Positions 60,903-64,000 of a stretch of 64,000 bases of DNA are shown here, piece after piece; position 1 is the stretch's first letter; each line of letters starts with the position of its first letter. Source of the stretch: an uncultured Ruminococcus sp. (GTDB lineage: Bacteria; Bacillota; Clostridia; Oscillospirales; Ruminococcaceae); the NCBI GenBank assembly GCA_902800795.1, contig CADCFQ010000009.1:62001-126000 (forward strand). The letters run 5' to 3'. The translations under genes and the position numbers were made by a program. Under the pieces are notes generated by a model. That model was not told the origin of the DNA and searched no databases. It saw only the letters and a program-made list of their open reading frames with translations.

Positions 60903-62408
60903 TTAATAGGTATCCTGGATATCTCCGCCTGTCTTTACAGCGTCGATGTTCTTGACAAAGGTATCATACCAGCCGCTGGGTATCCTGTAGGACGGCTTGC
61001 CGTTGAGCTTGACGATGTAGCGCCTCGAGGAATCCTTGAAGAACTCCATTGTGTCGGGGTCGCCGTTTTTCTTGTCAAGGGTGATGAGCAGAACGCTCTC
61101 GCCTGTGGGTTCCTCAAAGCATATCTCGTCTGTGGGACAGCCCATAAGATAGAGATAGAACGCCTTGAAGGTCTCCACATCCAGCTCCTTGCCGTCAAGA
61201 GTCACCTTTTCGACCTCGGGGCTCTCGTCTTCGGAAGCTTCCATAGTGGAGGACGAGCTTGTTATCTCAAACTTCATATCCTCGTCCGGGGTCTTCAGGT
61301 CAACGCTGTTCAGGTCATAGATATAGTTCGTGGTCATCAGGCTGGAGATAACATCCTCTGCCTTTATGCTTGCCCAGGGGAGGGAAGCCGCTGTAATGTT
61401 GTAGATACAGCTCCTGCCGGCAGAACCTGTGAGACAGCAGTAGTAGGAGACTACCGTATCGGTGTCCTCTCCTGCCGAGTCCTTCTCGTAAACGGGGTTT
61501 CCTATCTTCAGGTCATAATCATACTCCTCGCCCTTGAGCATTACCTCACAGTAAGGGTCATCAAGGCCGTAGGTCTTGTAGTCCTCGTCTGTGGGCTCGA
61601 GCACCTCGCAGGATGCTGCTGTGAGCCCCCACATTCCGTGGGTGGTGTCGGTGGAGTTTGTTATGTTCAGATAAGAGAACACAGGCTCGGTCATGACCTG
61701 GTTCGAGAGCGCACCCGAAAGCTCGTTGTCATCGCTTTCAAATACCATATCATAATCCAGGTCTTTTCTTGTGACTGTCAGCTTGCCGTAGTCGGGCCAG
61801 TCCTCGTCGGAGGGCTTGTCTATAAGGGTCAGGTTGACAAAGTCCGTCACCTTTCCGGTATAGTAGCTGAGCTTTCTCTGATATACCATATAAACGGTGT
61901 TCTCGCCCTCGAAAACGGCGTAGACATATTTAGCGTCCGGAGCCTCATCTCCTAAAAGGACGGTCTTTGTCTCACCGTCATTATAGGTTATCGTAAACTG
62001 TGCCGAAGGCTCTTCGAGACCGTATTTTTTAAGGTCTTGTGCGTCCTTTTCGGCTATCTTCTTGGCTTCAAATCCCTCCAGGTTGTTCACCATGGATTGT
62101 TCGGCGGTAAAGTCCTGGGACACCGAAACAAGATCCTCGATGACCCAGTTAGTCTTTCCGGAAGCCGGCTTCTCGACGGTGAATTCACCGTTTGCGTTCT
62201 TGACAGCCACAGAGACTATGTCGGAAGCGCTCCTCGGGAGAATGACCACGCTCTCGTCCTTTTCGGCCTTGGATGAAGCCGCCTGTAAGGATGAGGAAGA
62301 AGAGCTGCTGTCATCGGCAGGTGCGGTCTTCGAGAGGAAGAGAGCCACTCCGCCGAGGCAGGCCGCACATACTCCGCACACGATTATCCCTTGTATTTTA
62401 GAATTCAT
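60903..62408 (-). CDS. DUF4340 protein of gliding-type ABC transporter
   Basis: The 501-residue protein has an N-terminal membrane helix (residues 7-25), a Ser-rich linker, and DUF4340 repeats rich in LxxYGLxxP/DDPYC segments (KKYGLEEPSAQFTI; YKTYGLDDPYCEV). DUF4340 proteins occur with GldG-like ABC components (next gene). The pair probably forms the extracytoplasmic part of an ABC exporter of unknown cargo. The two genes are 51 bases apart on the same strand. Confidence 0.87.
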   Translation of the reverse strand: MNSKIQGIIVCGVCAACLGGVALFLSKTAPADDSSSSSSSLQAASSKAEKDESVVILPRSASDIVSVAVKNANGEFTVEKPASGKTNWVIEDLVSVSQDFTAEQSMVNNLEGFEAKKIAEKDAQDLKKYGLEEPSAQFTITYNDGETKTVLLGDEAPDAKYVYAVFEGENTVYMVYQRKLSYYTGKVTDFVNLTLIDKPSDEDWPDYGKLTVTRKDLDYDMVFESDDNELSGALSNQVMTEPVFSYLNITNSTDTTHGMWGLTAASCEVLEPTDEDYKTYGLDDPYCEVMLKGEEYDYDLKIGNPVYEKDSAGEDTDTVVSYYCCLTGSAGRSCIYNITAASLPWASIKAEDVISSLMTTNYIYDLNSVDLKTPDEDMKFEITSSSSTMEASEDESPEVEKVTLDGKELDVETFKAFYLYLMGCPTDEICFEEPTGESVLLITLDKKNGDPDTMEFFKDSSRRYIVKLNGKPSYRIPSGWYDTFVKNIDAVKTGGDIQDTY

Positions 62409-62459
62409 TTTTAAACATCACCATGCTTCTTCTGATGTCAGAAATATCTGCTTTATCTG

Positions 62460-64000
62460 TTACTTGTTCTTGCGTCTTACCCAGACAACTATACCTATCA
62501 CGAGAACGCAGACAGGAACGATGAGACAGAATGTCCATTTGAGCTTTGATTTCTGGCTCTCGTTTATATCGAACACGTTTCCTGTGATGGACTTAGGCTG
62601 GATAGTAAGACCCTTGACAGTTGTCTTTCCTGTCATTCCGTTGAGCACGCTCACAAAGTATTCCGAGTTCTGATAGCGGTTATGCTGGAGATAATAATCC
62701 GACAGCAGCGCCTCGGAGCCGAGGACCAGAACGTTTGAATAAACGGTGTCGTTGTCGTCTGTAAACTTAGCCTTCGAGCCGACAGCGGCATAGTTGAGCT
62801 TGCCCTTTTCTATCTTGTCGCCGATAGCGATCTGACCGGTGGAAGAGTTGACCGACAGCATAGCCGAGTATGCCGAAGATGTGGACGAGAGATAAGCCTC
62901 GCAGTAGTTCATGCCCTGCTCCTGGAACTTGACAGTTACAGGTCGGCAAAGGGTCGAAATGATCTTCGGAGAATCGGTGTGCATATCCTGGTCGTAGTTA
63001 TCCGAAACATAGTCGATGATAGTTGTACACGGCTCGTTGTAGTATCTTGCCGCATCGCTCTCGCAGATAACGCCTTCGCCCACTGCAAGACCGTATTCGT
63101 CCAGGAACTCGTCCAGGTTCGGGGTCTCCTGCTGGCCGTAGGATGCAACATAGATCATCTGCTTGCCAAGGTTTCCGTCGTTGTTGAGGAAGTTACTGAG
63201 CTTCTCAACATCCTGGGGAGTATAGTCTGCTCTGGGAGCAGGAACAACGATAACATCCGTTCTTTCGGGGATGTCCTGGGTGGTTATGTCGATAGAGTCA
63301 ACATTGTAGCCGTTTGCTTCCAGCAGAGACTGGAAGTAGGTGAGCTGTGCCAGCTCGCTGCTTCCTGTCAGGAAGGTAACATAGATCGGGTTCGGGTCGG
63401 TAACTGTCATAAGCGCCGATGTGAACGCCTGCTCGGCATTGGAAGACTCAACATAGCTTCCGTAGTAGTAGAGCACGTTCATATCGCCGTACTGTTCGGT
63501 GAGCATCTCGATGCTGTAGCCCGACTCTGACATCTGGGAGAGGAACTCGTCATTGAACTTGACAAGATCCACAAGGCCCACAGACTTTGTTCTCTTTATC
63601 TTCTTGCCGTCAGCCTCGCCCTCTGTCTCGAAATAGATCTCGTAAGCCGAAGGCTTTTCCTCATAATCCTTAGCGATCTCGGGGTTCGAGTCAATATCCA
63701 CAAAACGATAGGTTATGTGGCTGTTGAGCTTGGCATAGTTCTTTATAAGCTCGGATGCCTGTTTGGTATAGGAGTTATAACCCTCAAAAGCTTCCTCGCT
63801 TGCAAACACTGTTATGAGCACATCGGTGTCAACGCTCTTGACATACTTTTCTGTCTTTTCGGTGACAGAATAGATCTTGTCGCTTGTCAGGTCGATAGTT
63901 ATAGGATAGCGGTCAAAGATCATTGTGGTGACCACGTTCAGAAGCACCACAAGTGCCACGAACACACAGGTGAGGATAGTCGCCATTGTGCCGTGCTTGA
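62460..64000 (-). CDS. GldG-family ABC transporter auxiliary protein, 5' truncated at window end
   Basis: The frame is open to the window edge. Reading upstream of the ATG at 63986 gives Lys-His-Gly-Thr, and the hydrophobic helix MATILTCVFVALVVLLNVV starts here; homologues usually have some 10-30 residues before this helix, so the true start is probably just outside. A GldG/DUF4350-type extracytoplasmic domain follows (IDLTSDKIYSVTEKTEKYVKSV, VIVVPAPRADYTPQDVEKLSNF) and a C-terminal helix with a VRRKNK tail. ATPase and permease genes would be expected beyond base 64000. Confidence 0.88.
   Translation of the reverse strand, partial: KHGTMATILTCVFVALVVLLNVVTTMIFDRYPITIDLTSDKIYSVTEKTEKYVKSVDTDVLITVFASEEAFEGYNSYTKQASELIKNYAKLNSHITYRFVDIDSNPEIAKDYEEKPSAYEIYFETEGEADGKKIKRTKSVGLVDLVKFNDEFLSQMSESGYSIEMLTEQYGDMNVLYYYGSYVESSNAEQAFTSALMTVTDPNPIYVTFLTGSSELAQLTYFQSLLEANGYNVDSIDITTQDIPERTDVIVVPAPRADYTPQDVEKLSNFLNNDGNLGKQMIYVASYGQQETPNLDEFLDEYGLAVGEGVICESDAARYYNEPCTTIIDYVSDNYDQDMHTDSPKIISTLCRPVTVKFQEQGMNYCEAYLSSTSSAYSAMLSVNSSTGQIAIGDKIEKGKLNYAAVGSKAKFTDDNDTVYSNVLVLGSEALLSDYYLQHNRYQNSEYFVSVLNGMTGKTTVKGLTIQPKSITGNVFDINESQKSKLKWTFCLIVPVCVLVIGIVVWVRRKNK

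Overview
The window looks like a chromosomal segment of a low-GC-lineage but roughly 50% GC anaerobic Firmicute, most likely a Ruminococcus-type member of the Oscillospiraceae. This is an inference from gene content: a dockerin-bearing secreted CAP protein (17330-18844), a membrane-anchored cohesin-like protein (38801-39592), a GH94 cellobiose phosphorylase (57504-59918), pyruvate:ferredoxin oxidoreductase (34323-37892), ATP-type PEP carboxykinase (52640-54238), a solitary spoVAC (50661-51107) and many Ser/Thr-rich lipoproteins. No rRNA, tRNA, CRISPR array or transposase gene was seen.

Layout. 1-4856: a MacAB-like ABC export operon with two HlyD-type adaptors. 5162-8225: a YfhO membrane protein translationally overlapping a NUDIX ADP-ribose pyrophosphatase. 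8399-13511 (minus strand): a partner-switching block (STAS protein, NAD(P)H oxidoreductase, RsbW-like kinase, sensor SpoIIE-type phosphatase, HATPase-like protein) followed by two paralogous small proteins and an ECF sigma factor. 13985-17086: secreted transglutaminase-like protein, lipoprotein and acyltransferase. 17330-21705: dockerin/CAP protein and SecA. 22546-25067: ZapA and a U32-family protein. 25168-28232: ECF sigma, anti-sigma and vWA lipoprotein operon. 28464-32214: lipoprotein, FemX-like ligase, TPR membrane protein and DUF368 lipid-carrier transporter. 32565-33904: isolated phage-type lysis cassette. 34323-41649: nifJ, a degenerate CPBP protein, the cohesin-like protein and glmS. 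41709-46239: a tRNA/rRNA/ribosome modification operon (dusB, rsmI, rimI, tRNA methyltransferase, tsaD) ending in a GtrA protein. 46326-49638: tandem cyclophilin lipoprotein, glycosyltransferase, phosphodiesterase. 49727-51107: three uncharacterised small genes convergent with spoVAC. 51400-57437: lipoprotein, pckA, aspartate kinase, orphan MazF, XRE regulator with operators, zinc-finger membrane protein. 57504-64000: cellobiose phosphorylase, a small unknown protein, and a DUF4340/GldG pair of a gliding-type ABC system that runs off the end.

Intergenic space is unusually structured. Several dispersed repeat families recur within the window: a palindromic MITE-like element (8214, 17091), a two-copy conserved element ending in an intrinsic terminator that could be a structured RNA (4862, 52302), and a mosaic GC-rich repeat family present at 21822, 47626, 52545 and, inverted, 60055. 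These lie mostly just beyond gene 3' ends.

The best candidates for something undescribed are the combined partner-switch/ECF/small-protein locus, the two-copy terminator-linked element, the isolated lysis cassette, and the XRE/zinc-finger pair with three operator dyads. Start codons were revised from the longest open frame wherever a ribosome binding site or promoter decided the matter. All functional assignments are from sequence reading and family knowledge; no database search was run.
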